A DNA stretch of 64,000 nt from Fictibacillus nanhaiensis (GTDB lineage: Bacteria > Bacillota > Bacilli > Bacillales > Fictibacillaceae). The notes under the pieces were generated by a model that was not told the DNA's origin, searched no databases, and saw nothing but the letters and a program-made list of their open reading frames with translations. Positions 24,608-34,550 of this stretch are shown one piece after another; position 1 is the first letter of the stretch; every line of letters begins with the position of its first letter. The stretch covers positions 1,116,001 to 1,180,000 of the forward strand of contig NZ_JAHVJO010000001.1 in NCBI RefSeq assembly GCF_019801215.1, read 5' to 3'. Both the position numbers and the translations under genes were made by a program.

Positions 24608-27370
24608 TTATGCGTAATGCTTTTCTACGATTTCTGCACAGCTTGCACAAAGTGTTGGGTGATCAGCGTTAGACCCAACATCTTCAGAAACGACCCAGCA
24701 GCGTTCACATGTTTCCCCTTCAGCAGAGGTAACTGTTACAGCTATGTGATCATATTGACCTGCATGTTCTGGAGCATCAGACTTAACTCCGCCAACATTA
24801 GCTTTAGAAACGATAAATAATTTATTAAGATCTTCCACCGTTTCAAGCCAAGGTTTTAGGGATTCTGTTGGATATAACGTGATTGATGCAGTGAGTGATT
24901 TACCAATTGTTTTTTGGCTTCTTGCTTCTTCCAGTGCTTTTAACACTTCATCACGGACATCCATAAATACATCCCAGTCTTTTTCAAGCTGTTCTGTACT
25001 AGAATAGTTTTTAACTTCAGGCATTGTTGTTAATTGTACACTTGCTTCCTCAACACCAGGGATGTATTCCCATACTTCATCAGCAGTGTGAGAAAGAACA
25101 GGGGCAGAAAGCTTCGTTAATGCCATAAGGGTTTCATAAAGTACCGTTTGGATGCTTCTTCGTTTATGATCATCTTCTGCTTGGATGTAAAGCGTATCTT
25201 TTGCCATATCCAAATAGAAAGAACTTAATTCAATCGTACAGAAGTTATGAATCGTGTTATAGACCGTAATAAACTGATATTCTTCATATGCTTTTTTTAC
25301 TTTAGCGACAACCTTATCAAGCTTTACCATCATATATCTTTCAAGATCAGGCATATCTTCAAAAGCTACAGCATGCTGTTTTGGATCAAAACCATGAAGG
25401 TTCCCTAACAAGAAACGAAGTGTGTTTCTGATCTTACGGTAAACTTCTGCTACTTGTTTCAGAATATCATCTGATACACGAACGTCTGATTGATAATCTA
25501 CAGATGAAACCCATAGACGAATAATATCAGCTCCAAGCTGCTTCATCACCTTGATTGGATCAAGTGTGTTACCGATAGATTTACTCATCTTTCTGCCTTC
25601 ACCATCTAGAACGAATCCATGACTTAGAACCGCTTTATATGGCGCTTTTCCTGTGATGGCAACAGAAGTTGAGAGAGAAGAGTTAAACCAGCCGCGATAC
25701 TGATCAGATCCTTCAAGATAGAGATCTGCAGGACGAACTAAATTTTCTCTTTCTTCAAGTACACCCCAATGAGAAGTACCTGAATCAAACCATACATCCA
25801 TGATATCCGTTTCTTTTGAAAAACGGCCATTAGGACTGTGAGGAGATGTAAATCCGTCAGGAAGCAAATCTTTCGCTTCTCTTTCGAACCACACGTTTGA
25901 ACCGTGTTCTCTAAACAGTTCAACCACGTGAGCAATCGTTTCTTCTGTAAGGATGGCTTCCCCGTCTTCTCCATAAAAGACAGGGATCGGAACACCCCAT
26001 GCGCGCTGACGTGAAATACACCAATCTTCGCGGTCTTTAATCATGTTATGAAGGCGAGTTTCACCCCAAGTCGGAACCCAGTTCACTTCTTCGATCGCAC
26101 GAAGCATATCTTCACGGATTCCTTTAATTGATGCAAACCACTGTGCGGTTGCACGGAAGATTACTGGTTTTTTCGTTCTCCAGTCATGCGGATAAGAGTG
26201 TGTGATGAATGAAAGCTTTAGAAGGGCACCTTTTTCTTGCAGCTGTTCGGTGATCGGCTTATTCGCTTCATCGTAGAACAACCCTTCAAATCCAGGAGCT
26301 TCTTTCGTCATTACACCTCTATCATCTACAGGGCATAACACATCAAGACCGTAACGCTTACCTACTAAGAAGTCATCTTCCCCATGTCCAGGCGCTGTAT
26401 GAACACAGCCTGTTCCAGCATCAGTTGTAACATGGTCACCAAGCATAACTAGGGAGTCACGATCATATAACGGATGACTTGCTAATACATTTTCAATCTC
26501 AGCACCTTTGAAACGTTTAACAACTTCAGCTTGTTCCCATTCAAATTCTTTTGTTAAAGATTCCAATAGTGCTTCTGCAACAACGTACTTCCCGTTTTCC
26601 GTTTGTACGGAAACATAATCTAATTCAGGATGAACAGAGATTCCTAAATTTGCAGGGATCGTCCATGGAGTAGTTGTCCAAATTACGAGTTTTTCATCAG
26701 CGTCAAGGACACCTTTTCCATCTTTCACTTCAAAGGCTACATAAATAGAAGCCGAACGTTTATCTTGATATTCGATCTCTGCTTCTGCAAGAGCTGACTC
26801 TGAAGAAGGCGACCAGTAAACCGGCTTTAATCCTTTATAAATAAGATCCCTTTTCGCCATCTCTCCAAATACTTCAATCTGTCTTGCTTCGTACCCTTTA
26901 TCCAATGTGATATATGGATTTTCCCAATCACCACGAACACCTAATCGTTTGAACTGTTCACGCTGATGATCGACTTGTTTTAAAGCATATTCTTCACAAA
27001 GCTTACGAAATTCAGCAACCGTTAATTCTTTACGTTTTACTTTTCCACTCTTTGTCAAAGCGGTTTCGATTGGTAGTCCGTGCGTATCCCAACCAGGAAC
27101 GTATGGTGCATAATGGCCAGTCATCGATTTGAAACGAACGATGATATCTTTTAAGATCTTGTTTTCTGCGTGTCCGATATGGATGTCACCATTCGCATAT
27201 GGAGGACCATCATGTAAAATAAAAGGCGGCAGACCTTTTGTGTTTTCCAATACCATCTCATAAATATTTAATTCATTCCACTTGTCTTGAACAACAGGCT
27301 CACGCTGTGGAAGGTTACCACGCATCGGGAACTCTGTTTTTGGCATTAATAATGTGTCTTTATAATTCAT
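24608..27370 (-). CDS. ileS: Isoleucyl-tRNA synthetase
   Basis: Class I synthetase charging tRNA-Ile, with an editing domain that clears valine. The 920-residue product has the HIGH box in [15 protein letters not shown], the CP1 editing domain, KMSKS in [10 protein letters not shown], and a C-terminal zinc site (CERCW and CASC). The open frame extends back to 27526, but that part is T-box leader. The ATG at 27370 lies eight bases after AGGAGGA and gives [18 protein letters not shown], matching B. subtilis. It is controlled by the upstream T box. Confidence 0.97.
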   Translation of the reverse strand: MNYKDTLLMPKTEFPMRGNLPQREPVVQDKWNELNIYEMVLENTKGLPPFILHDGPPYANGDIHIGHAENKILKDIIVRFKSMTGHYAPYVPGWDTHGLPIETALTKSGKVKRKELTVAEFRKLCEEYALKQVDHQREQFKRLGVRGDWENPYITLDKGYEARQIEVFGEMAKRDLIYKGLKPVYWSPSSESALAEAEIEYQDKRSASIYVAFEVKDGKGVLDADEKLVIWTTTPWTIPANLGISVHPELDYVSVQTENGKYVVAEALLESLTKEFEWEQAEVVKRFKGAEIENVLASHPLYDRDSLVMLGDHVTTDAGTGCVHTAPGHGEDDFLVGKRYGLDVLCPVDDRGVMTKEAPGFEGLFYDEANKPITEQLQEKGALLKLSFITHSYPHDWRTKKPVIFRATAQWFASIKGIREDMLRAIEEVNWVPTWGETRLHNMIKDREDWCISRQRAWGVPIPVFYGEDGEAILTEETIAHVVELFREHGSNVWFEREAKDLLPDGFTSPHSPNGRFSKETDIMDVWFDSGTSHWGVLEERENLVRPADLYLEGSDQYRGWFNSSLSTSVAITGKAPYKAVLSHGFVLDGEGRKMSKSIGNTLDPIKVMKQLGADIIRLWVSSVDYQSDVRVSDDILKQVAEVYRKIRNTLRFLLGNLHGFDPKQHAVAFEDMPDLERYMMVKLDKVVAKVKKAYEEYQFITVYNTIHNFCTIELSSFYLDMAKDTLYIQAEDDHKRRSIQTVLYETLMALTKLSAPVLSHTADEVWEYIPGVEEASVQLTTMPEVKNYSSTEQLEKDWDVFMDVRDEVLKALEEARSQKTIGKSLTASITLYPTESLKPWLETVEDLNKLFIVSKANVGGVKSDAPEHAGQYDHIAVTVTSAEGETCERCWVVSEDVGSNADHPTLCASCAEIVEKHYA

Positions 27371-27442
27371 GACCATTTCCTCCTTAAATTCAATCAAACC
27401 GTTACAGATGTCTTTAGGGTCCACAAAAATCGAAAGTGGAAA

Positions 27443-27712
27443 CAAAAAAACCTTCCCGTCCACTACTTCGAAAGTAGGGACGAGAAGGTTTACCCGCGGT
27501 ACCACCCTAATAGGTTCTGAAATCATCGATTTAAAACCCGCTTAGCCATCCGTAGCGTGGATGAAGCGCCTAGACTTACTACAATGGTTCAGTCCAGGAA
27601 CTCAGGGGTGATTTTCAAATACTACTCTATACTAGGCTTACACCACTTCCTAGTTCGCTTAAATAGAGATACACGCATTCTACTGTCCCCGTCTTCGTCA
27701 CATATTTAATCT
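27443..27712 (-). promoter_or_regulatory. T-box riboswitch of ileS (isoleucine)
   Basis: The leader carries the invariant T-box sequence AGGGTGGTACCGCG (27508-27495). It is followed by a terminator hairpin (27451-27490, AACCTTCTCGTCC pairing with GGACGGGAAGGTT) and a T7 run. Upstream, in the Stem I region, GAAAATCACC around 27607-27616 holds ATC (27612-27610), a plausible isoleucine specifier codon. Uncharged tRNA-Ile would pair with specifier and T box, favour the antiterminator, and switch on ileS. The stretch 27371-27744 is otherwise free of genes. Confidence 0.95.
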
Positions 27713-27718
27713 TACAAA

Positions 27719-27748
27719 AGTATATGCGATTTTTAAAACGAATGTCAA
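27719..27748 (-). promoter_or_regulatory. Sigma-A promoter of ileS
   Basis: Perfect TTGACA (27743-27748) and TATACT (27719-27724) with an 18-bp spacer; the -35 box overlaps the divIVA stop codon. Transcription would start just before the T-box Stem I. Confidence 0.85.
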
Positions 27749-28254
27749 GCTTCCGTCTTAACTCCTTGCAGTTCATAACCTTCTAGATTTTCAGGAGCGT
27801 TCAATGAATCCCAATCATCATTTTTCAACATTTCTAATTGTGCTTCAATCAACATTCTAAACCGAGTTCGGTATACAGATGATTGCTTTTTTAGTTCATC
27901 TATTTCCATTGAAATCTTTCTGGACTTTGATAACGATTCATTGATGATTCTGTCCGCGTTCTTCTCAGCTTCCTTCACGATTAATCGTGCTTCTTTATTA
28001 GCTGTACGCTTCACTTCTTCCCCAGTTTCTTGGGCAATCAGAATGGACTTATTCAATGTCTCTTCAATATTTTTAAAATAAGATATCTTTTCTTCGAGTT
28101 TGGAAACGGTTTCCTCTAAGTCTTTCTTTTCACGGATTACCGCTTCGTAATCTTTAATGACTTGATCTAAAAAGTCATTAACTTCATCTTCACTATACCC
28201 TCTGAAACCTCTTGTAAATTCCTTGTTATGAATATCCAACGGCGTTAAAGGCAA
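27745..28254 (-). CDS. divIVA: Cell-division positioning protein DivIVA
   Basis: Coiled-coil protein that binds negatively curved membrane at septa and poles and recruits MinJ/MinCD and, in sporulation, RacA. The 169-residue product has the N-terminal lipid-binding domain (PLTPLDIHNKEFTRGFRGYS, EDEVNDFLDQV) and a long coiled coil (about 30-155). The frame extends to ATG 28269, but that overlaps GGAGGTG; a TTG at 28254, six bases after that site, gives the family start MPLTP. A Spo0A-box match lies just upstream. Confidence 0.94.
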   Translation of the reverse strand: MPLTPLDIHNKEFTRGFRGYSEDEVNDFLDQVIKDYEAVIREKKDLEETVSKLEEKISYFKNIEETLNKSILIAQETGEEVKRTANKEARLIVKEAEKNADRIINESLSKSRKISMEIDELKKQSSVYRTRFRMLIEAQLEMLKNDDWDSLNAPENLEGYELQGVKTEA

Positions 28255-28290
28255 AACAGCCACCTCCATAGATGCATTCTTTTTATCCTA

Positions 28291-28301
28291 ATTTCGACAA
28301 A
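28291..28301 (-). promoter_or_regulatory. Possible Spo0A box upstream of divIVA
   Basis: TTTGTCGAAAT on the minus strand (28301-28291) matches the recalled Spo0A consensus TTTGTCRAAAT at all 11 positions, 37 bp upstream of the TTG start, in the ylmH-divIVA gap. Confidence 0.5.
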
Positions 28302-28330
28302 ATTTCTGTCATTCCTTCTCTTACTGGAAA

Positions 28331-29104
28331 TTATTTTAATAATCCGTAACGGATCCGCCACTTTTCTTTCTTAGTTGTACCTTCGATGGCGATCAGTTTA
28401 CTTCTTCCAAATCCTCTTAATGAAAGTTCATCGCCTTCCATTACTTCTACAGATACTTGATCGGTTAATTTATGATTTAATTTTACACGGCCTTGTTGAA
28501 CTAAAGGTGATACTTTGGACCGAGAAAGACTATAGATTTCTGCAATGATAACATCAAGGCGTAATGAAGAAACAGTCCCCATTTTTTCATTATAATCTGT
28601 CTTAATTTGCTTGAGCTGATTCTCTTCGATGGTTTTTAGCTTCACACCCGATTTGCCGATTTTCGTTAAATTCATTTCCATAAACCCAGAAATCTCACTT
28701 GCGCAAATAAATTGAACGTTATCCCCAGCTACAAGGATATCGCCATACTTGCTTCTTTTAACCCCAATGTTCATAAGTGCACCTAAAACATCGCGATGTT
28801 CAATTGTCGTGAATTTAGAGGGGTACTCAATTTCATAATAAATGAGCTGAAAATCGTCTTGTTCGGCTTCGTAGTATTCGGGATATAACAGTGCTCTTTG
28901 TCGCTCAGAAAAAGAAGAGCCTCCCCAAAAAGAGAGGCGTACTCCTGAATCGTTTCCTACAATAGATTTCATAATCTCTTGTTCACGCGGATCGAGAAAA
29001 TCTGTCAGCTTTGGACGATATCGCTCAACAACTTCTGTTTTCCAGCTGGACACTCGATCTACAAATTCATGTTCTTCTGGTCTGAAATGCTGATAGATAC
29101 TCAT
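28331..29104 (-). CDS. ylmH: YlmH, S4-domain RNA-binding protein
   Basis: The 257-residue product has a C-terminal S4 domain (about 180-245: LRLDVIIAEIYSLSRSKV...GRVKLNH). In B. subtilis it lies in the dcw-linked ylm cluster, and recent work places YlmH with the ribosome quality control system, overlapping in role with RqcP. RqcH is encoded at 8.6 kb in this window. Beyond the S4 fold, the catalytic or binding role is not readable from sequence. Confidence 0.9.
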   Translation of the reverse strand: MSIYQHFRPEEHEFVDRVSSWKTEVVERYRPKLTDFLDPREQEIMKSIVGNDSGVRLSFWGGSSFSERQRALLYPEYYEAEQDDFQLIYYEIEYPSKFTTIEHRDVLGALMNIGVKRSKYGDILVAGDNVQFICASEISGFMEMNLTKIGKSGVKLKTIEENQLKQIKTDYNEKMGTVSSLRLDVIIAEIYSLSRSKVSPLVQQGRVKLNHKLTDQVSVEVMEGDELSLRGFGRSKLIAIEGTTKKEKWRIRYGLLK

Positions 29105-29119
29105 TTCTTTTACCTCTGT

Positions 29120-29398
29120 CTATAGAGAGCGTGCAATCATATCGGCAACAGCTCTTACTCCATATTGAGCAAAGTGAAGAGACATTAGTGCAACGATTGG
29201 AGACAGATCAATCATACCAAGAGGCGGAATAATCTTTCGAAATGGAGAAAGATAGGGTTCCACAAGTCTTGCAATCACTTGTCCGATAGAAGATTCTCTT
29301 GCATTAGGAAACCAAGATAAAAGTATGTAACCGATTATCATATAATAGTAAAGTTGGATTAGAGTTAGCACTACGTCTGTAATTGTTTCAATGATCAA
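29120..29398 (-). CDS. ylmG: YlmG, YggT-family membrane protein
   Basis: 92-residue protein with two hydrophobic segments and the YggT signature (YILLSWFPN, VEPYLSPFRKIIPPLGMIDLSP). Family members are linked to division or chloroplast membrane processes, but the molecular role is unknown. Only a TTG start (29398) fits, after a weak AGGATGG site, so the start is less certain. It lies between sepF and ylmH. Confidence 0.88.
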   Translation of the reverse strand: MIIETITDVVLTLIQLYYYMIIGYILLSWFPNARESSIGQVIARLVEPYLSPFRKIIPPLGMIDLSPIVALMSLHFAQYGVRAVADMIARSL

Positions 29399-29417
29399 TA
29401 AATTTCACCATCCTGAA

Positions 29418-29840
29418 TTAATCTTCGTCCATCATCTCTGAAATCGTTCCAGAAACATCAACATTTTCTGGCGTACACAAAAACGTATTTGGTCCCAGCT
29501 TTTGTATGTCACCGCCTATAGCATATACAGTACCTGACAAAAAGTCTACAATTCGCTTTGCCTGGTCGTGAGGAATTCTCTGCAGATTCATCACAACCGC
29601 TCTTCTGTTCTTTAATTGGTCAGCAATATCTTGAGCTTCTGCATAAACACGAGGCTCAACCAGAACGACTTTAACCTGCTGCTGGATGCTTTGCAGACTT
29701 ACAACATTTGGTTTCCCTTTTTTTGTATGAGATGGCGTAATTTCCTCTTCTTCAACAAAAGACTCTTCTTCATTCTCATATTCATAATCATAGTCATCCT
29801 CAAGATCAAAGAAACGCTTGAACTTTGTTTTGATTCCCAT
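29418..29840 (-). CDS. sepF: Cell division protein SepF
   Basis: Membrane-anchored FtsZ partner that forms rings, bundles FtsZ filaments and can stand in for FtsA. The 140-residue product has the N-terminal amphipathic anchor [12 protein letters not shown], an acidic linker (about 13-40), and the SepF core ([21 protein letters not shown] to TFLCTP). Family length and layout are normal. Confidence 0.95.
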   Translation of the reverse strand: MGIKTKFKRFFDLEDDYDYEYENEEESFVEEEEITPSHTKKGKPNVVSLQSIQQQVKVVLVEPRVYAEAQDIADQLKNRRAVVMNLQRIPHDQAKRIVDFLSGTVYAIGGDIQKLGPNTFLCTPENVDVSGTISEMMDED

Positions 29841-29852
29841 TTATTCCACCTC

Positions 29853-30533
29853 CTAAAATTCTTTACCTACTAAATCTGTTCCAATACGGATAAAGGTTGC
29901 TCCTTCTTCAACAGCTATAACATAATCGTTTGACATTCCCATAGATAGTTCCTGACAAGGAGCATGCGGAAGTTCTTTCTTTTGAATGTCCATTTGCAAT
30001 TGTTTTAACGTTGAAAAAACGTTTCGGACTACCTCTTTATTTTCTGTAAAAGGTGCCATTGTCATAAGTCCTACTACTTTAATTCGATCGTACTCTTTTA
30101 GTTTATCGACAAAGGTAAGCACTTCTTTTACAGCTAGTCCGTGTTTCGAGTCTTCTTCGGCAACATTTACTTGAATAAAACACGAAATGGTCTGATCGGC
30201 TCTTTTTTGGATTTCTTTTGCTAAACTTAATCGATCTAGGGAATGAATATAATCCACATGATTAATGATCTCTTTCACTTTTCTTGTTTGTAATGTACCG
30301 ATAAAGTGCCATTTAACAGACATTTCGGAAAGAAAATCTTTCTTTTCCAGCAATCCCTCTATCCTATTTTCGCCTATGTGGCCGACACCTGCTGAAACAG
30401 CTTCTTTTGTTGTTTCGTTACTCACATATTTCGTTACTGCAACGATGTTAACGTCCTTTGGAGATCTCTTCGTTTTTAGACAAGCAACCTCAATATTTTG
30501 TTGAATGATATTTCGATTTTCAAGGATACTCAA
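29853..30533 (-). CDS. ylmE: YlmE, YggS-family pyridoxal phosphate homeostasis protein
   Basis: Binds PLP on a Lys in the IVAVTKYVS motif and helps control vitamin B6 balance; no catalytic activity is established. GENR, HFIGTLQTRK and the C-terminal SMGMSNDY and GTDLVG motifs are all present. The open frame begins at TTG 30560, inside ylmD. A second TTG at 30533 lies 11 bases after AAGGGAG and seven bases past the ylmD stop, and aligns exactly with B. subtilis YlmE, so I chose it (226 residues). Confidence 0.9.
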   Translation of the reverse strand: MSILENRNIIQQNIEVACLKTKRSPKDVNIVAVTKYVSNETTKEAVSAGVGHIGENRIEGLLEKKDFLSEMSVKWHFIGTLQTRKVKEIINHVDYIHSLDRLSLAKEIQKRADQTISCFIQVNVAEEDSKHGLAVKEVLTFVDKLKEYDRIKVVGLMTMAPFTENKEVVRNVFSTLKQLQMDIQKKELPHAPCQELSMGMSNDYVIAVEEGATFIRIGTDLVGKEF

Positions 30534-30540
30534 ACTATCA

Positions 30541-31362
30541 TTAAACTCCCTTCCTACCAATAAAACTCATCATCCTGCCCGTTTTGCCAACTTCTTTTCG
30601 ATGTGAGAAAAAGACATCATTTTCACAGCTCGTGCATTGATTAGATATCGTGATATTTTCAGGAAGTATCCCTGATTGTATGAATAATATCTCATTAAAT
30701 CTTTGTAAGTTTAATTGATATCTCCCTGCTTCGTTTTCCATAAAAACAGTCGGCTCTGCAGTATTACCCAAAGCTGCTTTAACCTCTTTTATCACGGTAT
30801 CATCCACTTCATAACAGCAAGAGGCAATCGAAGGGCCAATCGCTATTTTTATTTCCTCTTCATTCACACTTTCCTTTTCACACCAAATCTGAATCATCTT
30901 TGGTCCAATCTTGCCTACTGATCCTCGCCATCCCGCATGGGCTAAACCAATGAGCTCATGCTTTGGAGAATAAAAATAAAGCGGAACACAATCAGCATAA
31001 AGAGAGGTTAATAAAACATCTGCTTCTTTTGTGTAGATCCCATCTGCATCAGGTATAGCTGTTTCAAAATCTAATGAACCTTGTCCGCGGTCTTCTTTTC
31101 TTATTTGCACGATGTCCGTACCATGAACCTGTTTTGTACCTACCCAATATTGAACCGGAAATTTAATTTCTTCAGCAAAAGATTTCCGGTTTTTTTGAAC
31201 AGCAACAGGATCGTCATTTACATGAAAACCCATATTTAAGGAAAGAAACGGCATTGGACTATACCCTTCATCACGTGTAGTAAAACCAGCTACAATTCGA
31301 GGATTTTCTTCTTGCCAGCTATGTAAGGCAATATGCTTTCCAGTTTGTATAAAATTCTTCAT
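30541..31362 (-). CDS. ylmD: YlmD, YfiH-family multicopper/purine nucleoside enzyme
   Basis: DUF152/YfiH (LACC1-like) family; members act on purine nucleosides through a metal or zinc site. The 273-residue product carries the conserved TKQVHG, ADCVPLYFY, AHAGWRG and CCYEV elements with metal-binding His and Cys. The function in this operon, beside division genes, is unclear. The start is ATG 31362. Confidence 0.9.
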   Translation of the reverse strand: MKNFIQTGKHIALHSWQEENPRIVAGFTTRDEGYSPMPFLSLNMGFHVNDDPVAVQKNRKSFAEEIKFPVQYWVGTKQVHGTDIVQIRKEDRGQGSLDFETAIPDADGIYTKEADVLLTSLYADCVPLYFYSPKHELIGLAHAGWRGSVGKIGPKMIQIWCEKESVNEEEIKIAIGPSIASCCYEVDDTVIKEVKAALGNTAEPTVFMENEAGRYQLNLQRFNEILFIQSGILPENITISNQCTSCENDVFFSHRKEVGKTGRMMSFIGRKGV

Positions 31363-31422
31363 ATGTAAGCAATCCTCCTGGAAAGTTTTATCTTTATTTT
31401 ACCACATTTTTAGAAAAGAAAG

Positions 31423-31459
31423 AAAAAAAGAACCGTTATTTCAACTGATCAAACGGCTC
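31423..31459 (-). terminator. Terminator overlapping the end of ylmC
   Basis: GAGCCGTT (31459-31452) pairs with AACGGTTC (31437-31430), followed by seven T on the minus strand. It overlaps the ylmC stop and separates ylmC from ylmD. Confidence 0.75.
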
Positions 31460-31720
31460 TTTTACATATTCATTTATTTCACTTGTTTCCATATGCCTGA
31501 CAAGTATAACATCTTTTCCGATCTTGACAATGTTTCGCCAAGGGATAATAATATCATTCTCTCTTGCAAAAAATCCAAGCATCTTTCCTGCACCAGGGAT
31601 GATGATTGCGTCAATCTTGCCCGTGTTTAAGTTAATTTCTAAATCTGCTATATGGCCAAGTTTTTTTCCGTTCGCAACGTTAACCACATCTTTGACTTGA
31701 AAGTCAGATATCTTATTCAT
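31436..31720 (-). CDS. ylmC: YlmC/YmxH-family PRC-barrel sporulation protein
   Basis: 94-residue PRC-barrel protein (MNKISDFQVKDVVNVANGKK, LEINLNTGKIDAIIIPG, IIPWRNIVKIGKDVILVR). B. subtilis has two such proteins, YlmC and YmxH; the first lies directly after sigG, as here. Expression in the forespore is likely from position, but no function is established. Confidence 0.9.
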   Translation of the reverse strand: MNKISDFQVKDVVNVANGKKLGHIADLEINLNTGKIDAIIIPGAGKMLGFFARENDIIIPWRNIVKIGKDVILVRHMETSEINEYVKEPFDQLK

Positions 31721-31783
31721 CTAACAACCCCGCCTTTCTTTTTCCATTATATGAGTGAACAGGCTATTTCATGTTTACGAACG

Positions 31784-31810
31784 AAAAAAAACCCGCAAAA
31801 TTTGCGGGTT
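31784..31810 (-). terminator. Terminator after sigG
   Basis: AACCCGCAAA / TTTGCGGGTT hairpin (31790-31810) followed by eight T on the minus strand, immediately past the sigG stop. Confidence 0.9.
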
Positions 31811-32593
31811 TCAACTGCTTTGAATGTTTTTATTCATCTGAGAGATTGCCGCTTTTTCAAGTCTTGACACTTGGGCTTGGGAGATACCGATTTCATCTGC
31901 TACTTCCATTTGCGTTTTTCCTTGGAAGAACCTCATCGTTAGTATCATCTTTTCTCTTTCATTTAAGCGGCGCATGCCCTCTTTTAAAGCGATTTCCTCA
32001 ATCCACTGCATGTCTTTCGCTTTGTCATCACTGATTTGATCCATTACGAATATGGGATCTCCACCATCATTATAGATGGGTTCAAATAGTGAAACAGGGT
32101 CTTGAATGGCATCTAACGCAAAAACTACTTCTTCTTTTGGAACATCAAGCGCTTCTGCAATTTGTTGTGCCGTTGGTTCGCGAGACAATTTATTCATGAG
32201 CTGGTCACGAACCTGCAACGCTTTATAAGCAATATCTCTAAGACTTCTGGAAACACGTATCGGATTGTTGTCTCGCAAGTAACGGCGAATTTCTCCGATA
32301 ATCATGGGTACTGCATAGGTCGAAAATTTAACATTCTGACCTAGATCAAAGTTGTCTATCGACTTCATTAAACCGATACAGCCTACTTGAAATAGATCAT
32401 CAACATGCTCTCCGCGGTTGTTGAATCGTTGGATAACACTTAGAACCAGTCTAAGGTTGCCATTCACCAGTGTTTCACGGGCATCTGGGTCACCCTTGTG
32501 CATTTTATCAAATAAAATACGCATCTCTGGATTTTTTAAAACAGGAAGCTTTGATGTGTCAACTCCGCAAATCTCAACTTTATTTCTTGTCAA
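31811..32593 (-). CDS. sigG: Late forespore RNA polymerase sigma factor sigma-G
   Basis: Directs late forespore transcription (SASP, germination genes). The 260-residue product matches B. subtilis sigma-G closely: N-terminal NKVEICGVDTSKLPVLKN, region 2 (VDDLFQVGCIGLMKSIDNFD, FSTYAVPMIIGEIRRYLRDN), and a region 4 helix-turn-helix (GISQAQVSRLEKAA). The start is TTG at 32593, eight bases after AGGAGG. It has a sigma-F-type promoter in the gap to sigE, but readthrough from spoIIGA-sigE is also possible. Confidence 0.97.
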   Translation of the reverse strand: MTRNKVEICGVDTSKLPVLKNPEMRILFDKMHKGDPDARETLVNGNLRLVLSVIQRFNNRGEHVDDLFQVGCIGLMKSIDNFDLGQNVKFSTYAVPMIIGEIRRYLRDNNPIRVSRSLRDIAYKALQVRDQLMNKLSREPTAQQIAEALDVPKEEVVFALDAIQDPVSLFEPIYNDGGDPIFVMDQISDDKAKDMQWIEEIALKEGMRRLNEREKMILTMRFFQGKTQMEVADEIGISQAQVSRLEKAAISQMNKNIQSS

Positions 32594-32627
32594 GTCTTTT
32601 CCCTCCTGCCGGGAGCTAATTTCAAAT

Positions 32628-32658
32628 TAAGTATCACCGAACGGAGGGAAATTTATGC
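32628..32658 (-). promoter_or_regulatory. Sigma-F-type promoter of sigG
   Basis: GCATA (32658-32654), a 15-bp spacer, then GGTGATACTTA (32638-32628), fitting the forespore sigma-F pattern GYATA and GGNNANANT. It lies in the sigE-sigG gap, where B. subtilis has its sigma-F-dependent promoter. Confidence 0.75.
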
Positions 32659-32715
32659 AATTGTCATTTTCAAATCATACGTATTACAGATTCAAATCCT
32701 ATACAGGCTAATGCT

Positions 32716-33438
32716 CTAAACCATTTTATTAAATTCTTTTTGAAGTCGTTTTATGATTCTCTTTTCCAGTCTTGAAATATACGATTGAGAGATCCCGAGC
32801 ATATCGGCAACATCCTTTTGTGTTTTCTCTTCACCACCAGATAAACCAAACCTCAGTTCCATTATTTGTTTTTCACGGTCGTTAAGTGTGAACAAGGCTT
32901 TCAATAATAGTTTTCTATCTACGTTTGCTTCGATTCTTCTTGTAATAATGTCATCGTCTGTGCCAAGAACATCTGATAATAAAAGCTCATTGCCATCCCA
33001 ATCGACATTTAACGGTTCATCAAATGATACTTCTGAGCGTGTCTTATTATTGCGGCGTAAATACATTAAGATCTCGTTCTCAATACAGCGTGAAGCATAC
33101 GTAGCGAGTTTGATCTTCTTTTCAGGATTAAATGTATTCACTGCTTTTATTAATCCTATCGTTCCAATGCTGATTAAATCTTCAATGTTGATACCCGTGT
33201 TTTCAAACTTTCTAGCGATATAAACAACAAGACGAAGGTTCCGTTCGATTAAAAGTGATTTAGCTGCCTGATCTCCAGATGGAAGTTTTTCGAGTAGAAG
33301 TGCTTCTTCTTCTTTGCTTAACGGAGGTGGCAACGCTTCATTACCGCCAATGTAATAAATTTCATCCGATTTCAAACCCAGCTTAAACAATAGCTTATAC
33401 CAGTACATCGTTAGCTTAAGACGCCATTTGTTAAACAT
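32716..33438 (-). CDS. sigE: Mother-cell RNA polymerase sigma factor sigma-E precursor
   Basis: First mother-cell sigma factor, made as inactive pro-sigma-E. The N-terminal basic amphipathic pro-region ([20 protein letters not shown]) precedes the cleavage region at SDEIYYIGG near residue 28, where SpoIIGA cuts. Region 2 ([31 protein letters not shown]) and the region 4 helix-turn-helix ([15 protein letters not shown]) are intact; 240 residues. It lies 29 bp after spoIIGA, its processing protease. Confidence 0.97.
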   Translation of the reverse strand: MFNKWRLKLTMYWYKLLFKLGLKSDEIYYIGGNEALPPPLSKEEEALLLEKLPSGDQAAKSLLIERNLRLVVYIARKFENTGINIEDLISIGTIGLIKAVNTFNPEKKIKLATYASRCIENEILMYLRRNNKTRSEVSFDEPLNVDWDGNELLLSDVLGTDDDIITRRIEANVDRKLLLKALFTLNDREKQIMELRFGLSGGEEKTQKDVADMLGISQSYISRLEKRIIKRLQKEFNKMV

Positions 33439-33467
33439 GTTTACTCCCCTTCCATATCTTCTCCTGT

Positions 33468-34379
33468 TTAAGACGCTTGTACATGTTGAAGAATCATCTT
33501 AGGGTGCACAATCGCATCAAATTGTCCTTCGCTTGATAATGAGGTCCAGCTTAAACCAACTAAACTCTTTGGTGCTTGTGTTGTGATGCCATCTTTCTCA
33601 ATCTCAATGCAGTCTGGCTTCATGCATGCCAAAAACTGTTGATGTCCTACGGAACGGTAAGGTACGATACGTAATCGGTTGATTAACGGATCCTCTTGAT
33701 CATCTGTACCCATCGTCAGTACATCTCTCGCCGCTGATTGAATTACTTCTGGAAACTGAGCTCCGTGAATGTTCATATCTAAAATCATAACCGGCATTTT
33801 TGAAATAGGATCGGATAATTTATTACCAGTATCAATAAGTCCATTTGCATGAATCATGATTTCTCCTATCGAAATTCTTACGGAGACCAGACTGTTGGAA
33901 TCCATTTTTTCCACAGTGATGTCATCCACTCTCTTTTTGGAGAAATACCACAAGGCAGGTATACCTGCGACAACAAAAAACCAGCTGACGGGATCACCCA
34001 TTCCGGAGCTTTTTGTTGAAATGACACCGTTCATAATCGCTACATCGCTTTGCATAAAATAATGAAGTGCAAAAATTCCACCACCGGTCACAAAGGAAAC
34101 AAAATAGAACATGGCAACATTTTTGACAACAAATCGTATTCGGTTAAAACCAAAGGCTACAAGCATGATCACAATGGAAAACATAAACTTACTTACAGGC
34201 TGCGAAAATAGCATGAGATCTGGGAAAATGACTAAGAATACATAGCAAGATGCAAGTAAAGAAGCAAGAAGGATTCTTGTTTTCGATGCATTGCGCTTTA
34301 ATACATAGGCTGTTAAGGAAATCAATACATAATCAATGCAGAAATTAAGAAACCAAATGACATCCAAATAAAGGGTCAT
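33468..34379 (-). CDS. spoIIGA: Sporulation sigma-E processing peptidase SpoIIGA
   Basis: Membrane aspartic protease that converts pro-sigma-E to sigma-E after a signal from the forespore (SpoIIR). The N-terminal half (about 1-145) has five hydrophobic segments; the cytosolic half carries [12 protein letters not shown] with the catalytic Asp at residue 183, the same number as in B. subtilis. 303 residues. A spoIIG-type promoter lies directly upstream. Confidence 0.95.
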   Translation of the reverse strand: MTLYLDVIWFLNFCIDYVLISLTAYVLKRNASKTRILLASLLASCYVFLVIFPDLMLFSQPVSKFMFSIVIMLVAFGFNRIRFVVKNVAMFYFVSFVTGGGIFALHYFMQSDVAIMNGVISTKSSGMGDPVSWFFVVAGIPALWYFSKKRVDDITVEKMDSNSLVSVRISIGEIMIHANGLIDTGNKLSDPISKMPVMILDMNIHGAQFPEVIQSAARDVLTMGTDDQEDPLINRLRIVPYRSVGHQQFLACMKPDCIEIEKDGITTQAPKSLVGLSWTSLSSEGQFDAIVHPKMILQHVQAS

Positions 34380-34408
34380 TGGTTTTCTCCTTTCTTAAAT
34401 TTGAAGTT

Positions 34409-34488
34409 AGTATACCCTATAGGTTGTTTGAAAGTCTGTCAGTTTATGAGAGAAGTATTGTTCTTATTTTCACTTTTTTTGTCAAAAA
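34409..34488 (-). promoter_or_regulatory. spoIIG-type promoter with Spo0A-like box
   Basis: TATACT (34409-34414) and a -35-like CTGACA (34437-34442) are separated by exactly 22 bp, the unusual spacing of the B. subtilis Spo0A-activated spoIIG promoter. TTTGTCAAAAA (34478-34488, plus strand) is a 10 of 11 match to the Spo0A box; the second site would overlap the -35 region. Confidence 0.8.
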
Positions 34489-34550
34489 AGCTTATATGTT
34501 AGATATACGTTTTAGGGACAAGAATATGACAGAATTAAACGCTGTATTTG

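Noticed and set aside
27371-27526. N-terminal extension of ileS
   Set aside because: The extra codons read through the T-box terminator and T-box motif, so this is untranslated leader.
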